A DNA stretch of 64,000 bases from Vanilla planifolia (taxonomy: Eukaryota; Streptophyta; Magnoliopsida; Asparagales; Orchidaceae), in the NCBI GenBank assembly GCA_023846275.1, contig CM043870.1, positions 1,673,527 to 1,737,526 on the forward strand, given 5' to 3'. Each line of letters opens with the position of its first letter. Position 1 is the stretch's first letter. The notes under the pieces were generated by a model. It had not been told where the DNA came from, searched no databases, and worked only from the letters and a program-made list of their open reading frames with translations. A program made the position numbers and the translations under genes. Shown one piece after another: positions 35,801 through 48,000 of this stretch.

Positions 35801-38800
35801 CTCCCCTATTAGTCAGTACCCAAATTCTGAAATTTCATTTTATAGAAAAGCTCTTTCCTTGCAGCCGTAGAATCCAATGAAGTTCCCAAAGGGGGGGACC
35901 AGGTTGATTCCATTATTCACTTCCTGAAGTGAGCTATTTACTATTTTGTTTTTCTTTTATTGAAGAGATACTTAGACCAAAGACAAGAAAGATAGTAACT
36001 ACCCGAAATGACTGGAGTATAAAAGCCCTCTCCTTTATGAATTGCCCATGCCAATTGGCTTGCTGTGCTGTGGAATAGAGTTGGTGGATAGACAAAATCC
36101 CAACCCGAATAGATCAATTGGAAAGAGCAAAGATTGGAGATTGATCCAATAGCTTTGGACAATCTGGTGTGAGCAACTCTCATACTCTATTTACTAGATC
36201 GTGCATGATTGATGGGAAAACATGTTTTTTAAATCATAATAAAATATATAAAATGTATAGTACATTAAGCATAACTTACGACACATGAGGTCAACAAACT
36301 ATAAATTGACTCTTATTGTATGCTGTTGAATGTGACAGATCAAATTATTAAATTGAATATTACATATGATATGTTACTTATCAACATATAATACATACTG
36401 TTGTGCTTTGTCAAAAGTTTTTAAGTAGTGACTTAAGTACGATACGATATTACTTGCATACAATATATTTAATTCACTTGGTATGTTGACAAGCAAAATG
36501 TACACCTAAAAGAATATCCGAAACACAAGTTTACGTTATTATTAATGTATAGTGTATCTAGTTAAAACGAAAAAATACATAGGTTAGTACACAGTATGTT
36601 AAGAGGAACATCTAAAACTCAAGACTAATATATGATGCATTATTATTAACATATTGTATATTTAGTTTATTCTTGTATATGCGCTTCTACTAAGACTTGT
36701 ATATGATACATTATGATTAATATACGATACAAATAGTTCATTTTGTGAATAAAGTTCGACATGTCCATAACTAATGTATAATACGTAGGAAAATGTAAAT
36801 CACATAACGGCTAGCAAAATTTGAAAAGTAGCTATTTTCCTATCGTTAGGTTGCCTAAAGTTGCTTTGTAAAAGTTCTATGCTTATAAATACCGCCAAAA
36901 ATCTTGAGAGAAAGAACTAATAATCAAATTTACAATCTTTGGAATGTACTTTTAAGCTTTAGCAAGTCTTATAGTGCTCCAACAATCCATTGCACATACC
37001 TATGTTGGAACCTTTTTTTAAGTTGCATTTATTCTTCAAAAGCCTTCCTTCTCTCTTACATAAATTGGTAATTTTTTTTCAATCATTTCTATAGAGTACC
37101 ACTTGCATTAAACATAGGTAATAGTTTATCTTTTACTAGCTTAAATTGTAAAAATGTTGATATACTTCTTGCAACTATTTGTTGTAGTTTCCTAGTATTG
37201 TGGCTCAGTTGATTCATTGAATCTGTTTGGGCCATCTTTGAATCATTTTGGATCAACTTCTAACGGATTCACCCACTCATCTCTTGGCAAAAGACAATTG
37301 CATTAGTAAGCCTATCTCTTATGATTGTTGGTGGATACAAGCTTGTGCTTATGCCAAATCAGTTAAATGCCTTTGCATACTTTATTGCATTGATTATACG
37401 AGTCATTTTAAAATTAATTGAAGAGTTTTTAAAGAAACATTTCAAGTGCAACAAAATTATGTTTTAATTTAATGATGTATTTGAAGTATATAAAAACACA
37501 ATTCATTCCTCTCTTATAAGACAAGTATTCTTACAAATTCAATATAATGCATCTGTTAAAATGTCCATGAAATATCGATACTTATGAATTATGTATCCAT
37601 ATTAGAAAAGTATCTGATACTAATATTGATACTCCCAATACTTGCCTAATGCATAGTTGTTACTCCTTGCAGCGCATTATGTTTAGAAAATATCGAAACT
37701 AATACTCCTTGATATTTATAAGGCATATTGTCTATGATATGTGCAATGACAATTTTAAAAAAGAAAAAATAATAATTTATAAGCATGAAAAGAAAAAAAG
37801 AAATGAAAAATTGAGCTTTTTCAATATTTTGTATGAATTTATTTAATGTAACATTAAAAATAATAAAAAAAATTTATTGTTTGATACAATTTTTAAATTG
37901 AAGATGATCAACAAAATTATCATAATATTGTTATAATATGTATATTAAAATATTTTTAAAAGTTCAAAACATTATACTAATATTATAGATGTGATTAACA
38001 CATCTATGTATGATTAAAATATAATATTGATCAAAATATAATAATTTAAATCTCATTTCATTAAAACAAAAAAGAAAGACATTATTTTTTTATACAATAA
38101 TATGATAAATTTATTTTATTTACATTTACGTTTAATAATATTTATCCTATTTAATTGTCATATCTTAATATATCTATACCTTGTTTTTTGACACTTGCTT
38201 TGTTATAGTATCTGTATGCCTATGTCATACCATGCATCATAGCAAAAAGGTTTAGATCTTATAGATTGGTGCAAATTTTATTATACATTATAAACGTCAC
38301 AAAATATCGTACCAGGCTTCATAACAACATGGTTTATATCTTATGGATTAGTGCAGATTTTATTGTACATTATAAGCATCATAAAATGTGGTTCCCATAG
38401 CTTGATGTGCATTGCACAATTAAGAAAGAAAAAATTTTGGGATTTTTTTTGGCATCATTGCTTATAATAGCTATATCATATATTACACAAAAAAGGTTTG
38501 TCATGGTTTCTCATGTAGAACTTTCATCATCTAGCAATTCACATATACCACATGGTTTGATATAACTAATCTCAACCAATTTTTAGTGATGGATTTTTTT
38601 CTATTTTTTGCAGTTTTAGTAACAACCCATAAGTTCCTCCTTAAATCTATGTAAACCATATTACATGCGAATATTTTGAAATGAGAAATGTACATGGCCT
38701 CCATTTTTTGGTTTTTACTTTGAAGCCTAGTAAGGACCTTAGGATTCAGCAACGTTTCTTGGGAAGGAATCCACAATACTACCTACTAAGAATGGCATCA

Positions 38801-40945
38801 ACCCAAGTAACCTTCTTATCTTTTTCTTTTATCTATTATTTAATGTTTTTCATTACTTGATATCATCTTTACAACATTACACTTAACCTAATTACTTTTA
38901 AAATCTTGATTGATGGGAACAATACCTACATGATTGTAAACAATGGCTAAGTAGAAAACCCCTTCCCTCACAATTGATTGAACATGAGCAATTAAGAAAG
39001 AGTTTGATGTAGGGGAATAAAGCACTATGCTCTTTTTTACTTTTATTTTTGGATTTATAACTCAGTTGACTTTTACATGATTTTCTTATTTCAATAGATA
39101 TTCAAGTTAGGTTAAGGTTTTATGCTTATAAATGGGTCTCTTCATTGTACTTGATGATCAAATTAGCAATTATGCAATGGTATTGGCTTCCAATGGTTTT
39201 TGCAACTGAAGCTTAGGAAGGACAGCAAATTTCATTCCCAAGATAATTGCGAATGAATCTGAGAACCCAACTGATTGAAAAGAACTTTGATCCAATTTTA
39301 TTCATGGTTTTTTGCAGACAAAAGTACTGAATTAATATATACCCTAATTTAACTCTTTTCCTTCTCCCTTATATTTTTATTGTTAATACTAGTTCCTTTT
39401 AACAATCATAGATTACCTTCTCTTAAGCCTGTTCTCATCTCCATAATTAGTACAACCTCACAAAAAATCACAAAAGCTAATTTGTCTAACTCTGTGCAAC
39501 ACCAAGTTCCAAAACATTTCACTATATTTAACCACTTAAATAAATTATTACAAACAAATTTAGATATATTGTCATCAAAACAACATACCTAATATGACAG
39601 CAGGTCTAGATAATTCTTTTGTAAATTTCATCAATCTTGCAGAATCTGTAGCACGGGCTCCTACAGAAGTTTTCTGAATATCTGAGGACAGACTTTCCTT
39701 ATTCATTGTTGGTTCTCTTGCATTTGGAAGATTAGTTCCACTAGCCAATCTTTCTGAAACCAAGTCTTCTCTCTGTAGCACACATACTCTTTATCCTTAT
39801 AGATTGCAAGTGAAATGGACCTTGAAGTTCTAATGCTTACTTAACATCAATGTACCTCAAAAGATTGAGAAGCACGTTCACCTTGCCTAAATTCATCTTC
39901 AAAATAACTGCTTTCAAGCTCTTGAGTTCTAGGTGAGAGAGATTCCTTCATGGGCTCAGCTTTCCGTGTCAACAAAACTTTACCAGGAAAACTGCGGCCT
40001 TTGAGCAACCTGAATAGTAATATAGTAACAGATCATGTCTAAAGAATTATACATTTTAATGCACGGATTAGGTTTTTTCCATTAATAAGCAATGACAAAT
40101 CGGCACATGTTTCTGCTAGAATAAAAGGTTGAATAAATGCAAACTTAAACTGCAATGTACTAGGCTTTAATGTACATCCTAGATAGAAAAACACAGATAA
40201 CAACAACAATATACACAAGAACAATAACAAGACTTAATCCCTAGGCAACCTAAAAAAATACTAGAATGAATTAACTAAATGGAAGATTAGGTACATAAAG
40301 CTACAATTGCAAATAAAACATATGTCATTTGACAAAAAACTCTAACTTCGGTTCACCATGTACAACAATTAACAGCATTTGAACGTGTTCTCCATTTAAT
40401 TACTAACAAGATGGCTTGGGGAAAATAGGACTATCCATGACTTTCAACAATATATAGCACACGACTTGCAACCAACTAGGTCATCAAAATCTTTCAAGTT
40501 ATCACAAGAGAAGGCGAGCTTAGAAAAGTTTTAGACTAATCTTTTCGGTTTAACTTCTAACACAAACAATATCTCAGTAATACCCATGTAAAAATTCTTT
40601 TGAAAAGGCCAAGACCACCAGAAAAAAGAAAATCTTCCAAAACTCCATCTTTAAAAGATTGATACAAAAACCAAGTTGGATGATAAATCTTCACATCCCG
40701 TTTAAAGATCTCCACTAGGAAACAAATAAATTAAATGACAAACACATAAAGAGCGACAAAAAAATAATCAAACATACGCGTGCGAGAGTGATGACAAGAG
40801 AACTAACTAACCCTTGCACATTCCTCAGGGTCTGATTGAACCTCCATTCGAAATTGGGACTAGCCGAGCCGCCAATACCACCTGCGGAGCTGCTGCCACC
40901 GGCGCCAGCCTCCGAGCTCCGTTGTTCATCACCGCCGCTCCTCAT
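25190..40945 (-). CDS. TBC-domain Rab GTPase-activating protein, Gyp1/TBC1D22 type
   Basis: TBC proteins stimulate GTP hydrolysis by Rab/Ypt GTPases in vesicle traffic. Ten exons on the minus strand, in transcript order: 40945-40812, 40009-39856, 39772-39589, 33380-33310, 28930-28793, 28688-28597, 27756-27485, 26348-26263, 26185-26084, 25351-25190. Phases close exactly to 464 codons plus stop. The Gly/Ser-rich N-terminus (MRSGGDEQRSSEAGAGG) and a Ser/Thr-rich linker lead into the TBC domain. Domain motifs are LRELAWSGVPPYMRPQVWRL, the arginine-finger segment ITVDCPRTVPD (normally IxxDxxR), the glutamine-finger segment SGYVQGINDLVTPF, YWCLSKLLDGMQDHYTFAQ, FRWFNCLLIRE and IPFHLVTRLWDTYLAEGD. 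Both catalytic fingers are present, so it should be an active GAP. Introns take about 91% of the gene; the largest are 4.4 kb and 6.2 kb. The start ATG has A at -3 and lies in a G+C-rich stretch. The exact Arabidopsis counterpart (several Gyp1-like genes) is not decided. Confidence 0.93.
28931..33309. other. TBC gene intron 4 (4.4 kb)
   Basis: GT-AG intron of the minus-strand TBC gene. It contains an (AC)n microsatellite at 29791-29822 and otherwise A+T-rich sequence without recognisable genes on either strand. Confidence 0.6.
29791..29830. repeat. (AC)n then (AT)n microsatellite
   Basis: Sixteen AC units from 29791 to 29822 followed by a short AT tract, inside TBC intron 4. Confidence 0.9.
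35466..35518. repeat. Direct repeat, left copy, flanking the organelle-like insert
   Basis: Starts GAAAACATGTTTTTTT and ends AGCACATTA; matches 36216-36267 except for one T-run length change and five substitutions, four of them C on the left versus T on the right. Confidence 0.75.
35519..36215. other. Insert of different base composition, possibly organelle (mitochondrial) DNA
   Basis: From about 35555 to 36205 the sequence is visibly richer in G and C than the intron around it, with stretches such as GGGGCCCCTTCTGGGG, CGGTACTACAGTGCCGACAA and CCAAAGGGGGGGACCAGG. The texture resembles plant mitochondrial intergenic DNA, but I recognise no gene in it; the 80-codon minus-strand ORF at 35941-36183 has no known relative that I can name. 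The block is bracketed by 52-53-bp direct repeats. A nuclear copy of mitochondrial DNA (NUMT) is my best guess; a non-autonomous transposon is the alternative. Confidence 0.35.
36216..36267. repeat. Direct repeat, right copy, flanking the organelle-like insert
   Basis: GAAAACATGTTTTTT then AAATCATAATAAAAT and a TAGTACATTA end; aligns with 35466-35518. Confidence 0.75.
36430..36790. repeat. Degenerate A+T-rich tandem array, about 75-bp period
   Basis: The best two copies begin AAGACTAATATATGATGCATTAT (shortened here: AAGACT, then TATATGAT, CATTAT, ATTAA) near 36621 and AAGACTTGTATATGATACAT near 36693, and both reach TAGTTTATT or TAGTTCATT. Two weaker copies lie to the left. It starts about 160 bp right of the organelle-like insert. 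Confidence 0.4.
38233..38398. repeat. 82-bp tandem duplication in TBC intron 3
   Basis: ATAGATTGGTGCA-ATTTTATT at 38261 matches ATGGATTAGTGCAGATTTTA at 38343, and TTATACATTATAAACGTC at 38281 matches TTGTACATTATAAGCATC at 38363. Offset is a constant 82, with mostly transition differences. Confidence 0.7.
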
Positions 40946-43522
40946 GGTTCCACCGGCGAAAGATGTAAAAACAGAAAATTAGAGCATGATGGTGACGTCT
41001 ATCGCTCGAGATTCGCCACCGGGTCGAGGCCAATGGATCAAACAAGTCGAGAATCACCCGCTTTGAGGTTTCCTCTCTCCCCCCTCGAGCTTACCCTTTC
41101 GTAATTAATGGACGTCCGAAGCTCGGCGACGGCCATTTTTCCTGACGCCATGTGATCTATGACTTGTTACATGAAAGGCGCATGATGTCACTTTGTTTAC
41201 ATTATTTTGTTTATAAAAAAAACTTCTTTAGATATTTTAGCATTTAATTTGATGATTATTTTATTAATAATCTCGAACAAAATTATGATTTTATTTCAAA
41301 AAAAAATTAACACCTACATATTATTTAAATATGAACAATAACTTATGATATAGAGACAAAAAATTTAAACTAAAATTAAATATTTCTTTCTCTGATCATA
41401 AAAAAATTAAGAGATATTGGAAGTAAAGGTGCTTAAATTGGAACTTCTCATTGAAGCTTTTATTTTATTTTATTTTTTTAATTTGTAAGGAAAAATATTT
41501 TTCTTTTTAATGTACTTTTAATTTTGTTTAAAAAAAAGAATATTTTTTTATTGTCTTTTAATATCCTAAACTTAGAGACAACCAAATTATATATATATTT
41601 ATAAAATAATCTTTAAATACAAAAAATTCAAAATCTCAATAGTTTTTATCCAAAAAATATTCACATAAAAGCTTTTTTTTTAAAAAAAAATAATATATTT
41701 TTTATTGTCTTTAAATATCCTAAACTTAGAGAGCAATACACAAGTAGATCTTACAAGTTTATGCATAATGAACAAATTTAATTAACATTTCTAATGAAGA
41801 AAAGTGGTGTCATTTATTGATCTTTTTACTTTGCATTCATCATGCCTTGTTGGTCTTGAAATTTATAATTTATTTAATAAGTAAATAATATAAATAGTAT
41901 AATTAATAACCTAATAATATTTACAAAGACAAATTTAAAACCAAATGAATTCTTATGCATTAATATCAACACTCATTTCGCATTTAGACCTCACTAATGT
42001 AAGTTGAGATGAGCATCTTTATAGCAAGTTGAACATTAAATAATAAACATATGATTTTAATCATGCACATGTCTTCAAAATCAATTTCTAGAAAGCATCA
42101 TCAATTGTTATAAATTTTATTACATAGGTTAAGGAAATAATAGAAACAAGAACAAAAGCAACCAAATTAAAATATGATCAAACAAAATTACATATGACAC
42201 ATGACATATTGGTACCAAGCATAATCATGAGACTTACAATAAGTAACTTTAAATAGTTCTTCTTAATATCTTATAAGAGATTCAATAACTATGACATGAG
42301 ATTCATGTTCTACACATCTGAGTTTATTTAGGACTAACAACTTCATATTAATAAGGTTTATAATTAATTCATTAACTATTAATCATAATTAATTCTTTAG
42401 ATGATAAATTGCAAAATAAAAAAATCATTTTTTTAGTTCATCTAAATAATAATATCTCATTAAGAATACTCAATTTAATACATGCCAAATTTGAGATTAT
42501 TTTATAATACTTTTGAATATCATAATCCTTCAATATTTTTATTTTGATTATCATATATTTTAAATATAAAATCATATATCACCATTTAAAAAGATCCTAA
42601 CTAAAATTTATTTTGATAATGTTCTTACATGAATATCAGTATCATTTAAAACATTAGAAACACTTAAACTATATGGCATGACAAATACAATATTATAATC
42701 CAATTCACTAGCCTTTGACAATATAAAATTATGCACCATCATTTAAGAGGATTCTAACTAAAAATCATTTTAATAATATTCACACTTGAACATTAATGAC
42801 ATTTAAAACACAAAACATATTTTGATCAAATACTTCAACAAATACAATCATACCGTCCAATTCACTAGTCTTAACAATATAACCTATCAATCATACCATA
42901 CACAAAAACAAATGAGTAAAATAATCTTGTAAATTATCTTCCAAAGATTTAATTTCAAAGTTCTATCACTATGCCCAAAAACCCACTAAATTTAATTTAA
43001 AAAATATTATTTAGAAGACCACATTTGATTACAAATGTTGAACCCCATATAACATTCATTACTAAGTTAAATGTTTTTATTTTCACTTTCAAAAATAAAA
43101 AAACAATTTTAATTTATAATTTAACTTATTTAAAATATCACATCTCATTTACAATTCATCTAATTATATTATATTTTAACCACATTTTAATCTCAATGCA
43201 TTCTCACCATAACCATGAAAACAAACAACACCCCAATCCCATCTCACTTGGATTAAGAAAACAAAAGAAAACTAAGTCTTTGAACTTTTGTTAATCAGCA
43301 GAGAGGCATCATTAATGACTTCTCCTTGAGCATGACTTAGAGCAGCTCAAGCAGAGTTATACTTCATACTTCTTCCTGATCAAGGTACAATTCAAGAGCT
43401 TAGCTCATACAGCTAAGATTTGGGATGAAATGAGCCAAAAAAGATATAACTTGGAGCAATTTGAAACAACAGCAGCAATTCAAGCCCAACCTGACGAGAG
43501 TTGCCCTAATGGCAAAGGCCTT
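40946..43522. other. Spacer between the TBC and CRT3 genes
   Basis: The left 200 bp are G+C-rich and hold the 5' UTR and promoter of the minus-strand TBC gene. The remainder is A+T-rich with a 157-bp tandem duplication (42568-42881) and, at its right end, the CRT3 3' UTR. The plus-strand ORF at 40814-41104 is the antisense shadow of TBC exon 1 and its upstream DNA. Confidence 0.6.
42568..42881. repeat. 157-bp tandem duplication between TBC and CRT3
   Basis: ATCCTAACTAAAAT (42594) matches ATTCTAACTAAAAA (42751), and CAATTCACTAG (42701) matches the same string at 42858, giving a constant offset of 157. The copies have many substitutions, so the event is old. No coding content. Confidence 0.7.
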
Positions 43523-43534
43523 TCACAGTTCATC
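43523..43534 (-). other. CRT3: CRT3 terminal 12-nt coding exon: D-E-L-stop
   Basis: On the minus strand the exon at 43663-43637 ends ...GAT TAT CAT before GTAAGT, leaving HDEL one-quarter made. The next in-phase GAT GAA CTG TGA with an AG before it is at 43534-43523 (acceptor context CTTTGAAG). Joining them gives NDYHDEL-stop, the expected ER-retention ending. Without it, read-through into the intron would give VSLLF... with no retention signal. The acceptor has a weak pyrimidine tract, so this exon is the least certain of the gene. Confidence 0.7.
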
Positions 43535-45037
43535 CTTCAAAGGTTTCAAGCACATGTTAGCGAAATAAAGCAGGGAAGCAAACGAAGAAGAAGGCTGGAT
43601 AAAAGATGAATGAAAACAGATGAACAACAAACTTACATGATAATCATTGAAGTCATGGTGGTGCTGCAATAAAATATAGCCGTTGGATAATTAAGTTTGA
43701 CAGGAAACAAACAAGCAAAGCAGCAAAGATTTTGATTGAAGATGCATCATAGAAAACTAAACTGGCTAACTGAACAAGAAGGGTTCTAGCAATGACATTT
43801 TTCAATTGGGATCTCTCTTTTCTAACCATTCAACCATGCAAACTAATTTAACCATGGAGAACATGGTAATTTAATAAGGACATGGTAATTTGAGGCAAGA
43901 GAGACATACCTTTCGGTATCTTTCCCGGTGTCTCTCCCTATCTCGATGATGTCTATCATGTCCCCTCTCCCTTCTCCTTCTCTCGCCTTCCTCCCTAGCC
44001 TTTTGTGCTTCCTGAACAATGTTTAGCAAAGATTGAATTAATAATAAACAGATTACTTTAGAATTAGCTTCGTAGATCTTACCTCCTCTTCTTTAGCTCG
44101 TCTGATCTTCTCTGCTTCTTCAAATGCCTCTTTCTCTGCCTGGATGAATGAATAAAGGATAATTAGTGATACTTAACATTATGTATGCAGAAATTTAGCA
44201 TCACAAAATGCATGTCTACCTCTCTATTCTTTACCCAGATCTCTTCAACAACTTGCTTTGCATATGCAGGGTCATCACAAATAAGAATGTTGTCAAAGAC
44301 TGAGCCAGCCTTGACCTGCACAAATATCAAATCAACATAATGATGCATTCAGTAGTAAGCATAACAACCATCCAAGCTTGTTTTACGTTTGCTCACCTGC
44401 CAGACTTCAATTGCTACATATTTCACAGGTTTAAGCACATAGAGATCAGGATCATCTTCAAACTCTGTGTAGGGGGTAAAAAATGAGCCAAGTTGATAAT
44501 CACATGGTTCATGTTAACTGGCAATGGGAAAGTTTGTTGCATGCAGCAATGTATTCTATTGGGGTGTTGAGGTATGAGATGTCAAGCTGAATTGATTGAA
44601 GTTAAATCATGAAAGAAGAAGACAACAAGCATCAAAGGAGTTACAAAACACTTTTGAAGTAAGCTATTTGCAAACTTACGCTTTGTGGAAATAGCAATAG
44701 TGAGTTACAATATGATCAACCAAACCAAACATAATGCCAAGCAAATTTTCCCAAAACAGACTACAGTTAGTAGGTAAAAACTTGGCATCTCAAAGCTTTT
44801 CATTATGGAACACCGGTGATTCAGCAAAACAATGTGCGCATGACAAAATGACATGCTTGACATCAAAAGAGAAATACATGGCAGCTTAAGGGTTTCTTTC
44901 ATTGTTTACAGTGTAAAGCAAGGAAGTCACAAAAATATTTGAACATTCCTTGCATATCTCTATGGAGAAAAACTCAATTTTATCGTCTCATTTCATAATG
45001 TATTTGACTCTCATATTAGAAGTATTTAACTTCTTGC

Positions 45038-45069
<32 letters not shown>

Positions 45070-48000
45070 CCAATCAGAAGTAGAGTACCCAAATTTTATT
45101 AACTCCTTCATTGACACCACCTTCCCTATTTGAACGTAAAAGCAATAGTTTTCCTTACATGAAAGCCTCAGTGTTTAAGGAAAGTAATACACTGGGAAGT
45201 AAACAAACAGTACATCATGCTTTAATCTAAATATATCAACGCTATGCCATCAAAACCAATATCATTACTGGGCCAAATTATGCTGGTTTCTAAAGAATCC
45301 AATTCGTCAAATTTTAGTATGAATTTACAAGGTGAAACATGCAGTGCTCTAAGTACTTTGTTTAAAGAAATATCCCAATAACCATAACTAAACAAAACTG
45401 CTAAAATACCTGGATTATCAATCCAAGGGGTTCTCCATTTTCCCTTGTAGTTGGGGTTTTTGATCTTCTGTAATTTCATCATTACAAATGATGAGAAAAG
45501 TTACTGAAATTTAATTTGGGAACAATGTAGAAAATATGTATGTTATCTTGAACAAACCTTTGGTTTCCACGGTCCTTTGTATGCTGGATTGGGGATCTTT
45601 GGTGGTTTCCATTCTCCGTCTTCATCATCATCCCATGAATCAGGCTAATTAAGCAAGGTTATAGAAAGGAAAAAAGTTTGTTTCAGAAGATGCAAAAAAC
45701 ATTTCCAGAAAGATGCAATGACCGGTATTCTGCTAAACATTCAGTCAGGAATATCTTATCGTAGGACCAATGCAGCTACTTTTAAGACGTCCATTGAATA
45801 CCTTTTTAGCTTTTGGGTCAGCAATTTCAATTGAAATGGAATCATATCCCTGCAGTATATAAATTAGGAACATTAATATGAACCATTTTCAGAAGATTTA
45901 ATAACACTGAGGATTCTGTACTGAAGACAACCTCAGGCTTAACATCATTAGGATCTGCGATGTACTCTGGTTGATCCCAATCTACAGGCTGGAAGAAAAG
46001 ACTCACACATCAAATGATCAGCCATAGAATCAAGTTCCATCAATAAATTAGAACAATCGATTGGTTATTGTAAAATTTTAGGTTCACGCAAATGATTTCT
46101 TGCAGCTAAGCACTATTTCTACCTTTTTAGCATTTACATCTTTAATCTTACGTGGTGGAAGCATATCCCAGTCAGTATACAGGCTTCCAGATTCTCTTTC
46201 TCGATTGTCAATAAGGACACTATAAGAGGCATCAGGTCTGAGTATAAACGTGTAAAAGTGCGTCATTTTATCAGTCTCACACTGTAGATCCTTCTTAATG
46301 GGGTAGTTCTGCCCTTGATAGGAATATATTACATGAAGTTTCTTTGTCTGGGAACCACAAATATCAGGTCCAAACATAAAACTGCACAATGAACATAAAC
46401 AAATTAGGAGTATCTGTGAACAGATTTATTTTTGCAAAATTCAAAAGATTATAAACTTGAATCGCATAAGTGAACCAATGCTTGGCAGATGCAGAGGAAG
46501 TTGGACTTAATGTATGTTAACAAACTTCTGTTGTTATCACACAACCAACTCGGTGAAGACTTCCAAGACTGAGCATAAGAAGCATAGCTATAGCAGATAA
46601 AAACTCAAATCTAACATGAAAACAATTAGTTAACCTGTATGGAGTATCACCACTGAATTTCTTCTGATTCACATAACCAGAAAGAAGCTTTATGTAACCA
46701 CCCCCGCATTCAATGTCTTGCTCGATCTTTATGGAGTATTGTAATACCAAAGTCCTATCCTTGTTACTGAATTCTGGAATCTTTGCAGATATGGCAAAAT
46801 GCCTAGCATTTGTATTTGTCTGAAGCCCTGGAAGCTTAAAAAGAAGCATTTTAGAATGTGCACTTCAGTCCGCATCATAAAATGTGGAATCAAAATATGC
46901 AGTAAAAGAAAAATAGATAATCAGTTGAGTAGAGCACATGCACTATAATGTACTTTCAAGCCTTACAAGTTTCTCAAATTAAAGAGCAGTTGATCTTCTG
47001 TGCGACGGCACTGCAGTACGACACGTACCTTTGTCATCTGGGTCTCCTGCCCATTTTCCTGCAGTGTGCTTAAATGATCCAGCCTTTCCTTCACTCCTTT
47101 TCCAGTCAGATTTCACCCAACGACTCTCCCATCCATCTTTTCCAAATAAAAGAGGGGATAAAAAGGAAGTCAGAAGTTTGTTTGAACATGAAAGTTGAAG
47201 TCGAACAAAACAAAATAAAGATTAGAAATGACAACCACAAAATAAAGATCAGAAATGACAACCAGAAAAAGTATGCTAACATAGAAAATGAGTGACAACT
47301 TCACAAACAAAGGAAAATGCCAACAACTTAAATATATTAATCCAGAAATATAAAAAAAGATGCCAAAACGAATAGAAACCTCTAAAGTACATACATTTAA
47401 AATTCAGATTGCTTAAAAAACAAGCATTATATATGAATTAAGCAGTTTATTCCACGCTCACCCCAAAGTCCCATGGTCACTTGGTGGAGGAACCGAGCTT
47501 CACACAGTAAATGCCAAGCAGCCTTTTTGGTCAACAATTTCCTTATCAACTCTTATTCACAAAACTTAAAAAAAATGTGGGGACAATATATTAGGTTCAA
47601 ACTTAGGGATATTGGGAGGGGTTTGCTTCATTTGCTAGTGTAGTTGTCACCATGAAAGAGATGAGTTTACAAGAGGCAGACCTTAGTTGGTTGATGTATC
47701 TTGATTATATAGTGTGTCAACTTATCCTCACTCTTGTCATTTTGTGGCCTTGGATGAAGTATGTTGATTAAGGAGTACTAAGGGCTTAACTGTTCATTAA
47801 CACGAGAAACTAATTCCTGGCAACCAAGTTCAATAGGAAATTTATCTTTGCCTTTGGTTCCAATGCTTGGAGGTAGGTATGTGAGGTTTGGGGTGGGGGG
47901 GTGGGAAAGCTGCATGTTTAAGGTTTGCATAAGGGATATGAAGACTTAATATGTTGGTAAGTGACGTGATGAAAGCTAGATGCACTTGAAAATTTGGAAT

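Larger units (their letters stand above)
33381..39588. other. TBC gene intron 3 (6.2 kb)
   Basis: Longest intron in the gene. It carries the organelle-like insert with flanking direct repeats (35466-36267), a degenerate A+T-rich array (about 36430-36790) and an 82-bp tandem duplication (38233-38398). No coding region was recognised in the rest. Confidence 0.6.

Noticed and set aside
45038-45065. A28 run as the tail of a retroposed insert
   Set aside because: Flanking sequences do not form a convincing target duplication, unlike the case at 17508-17569.
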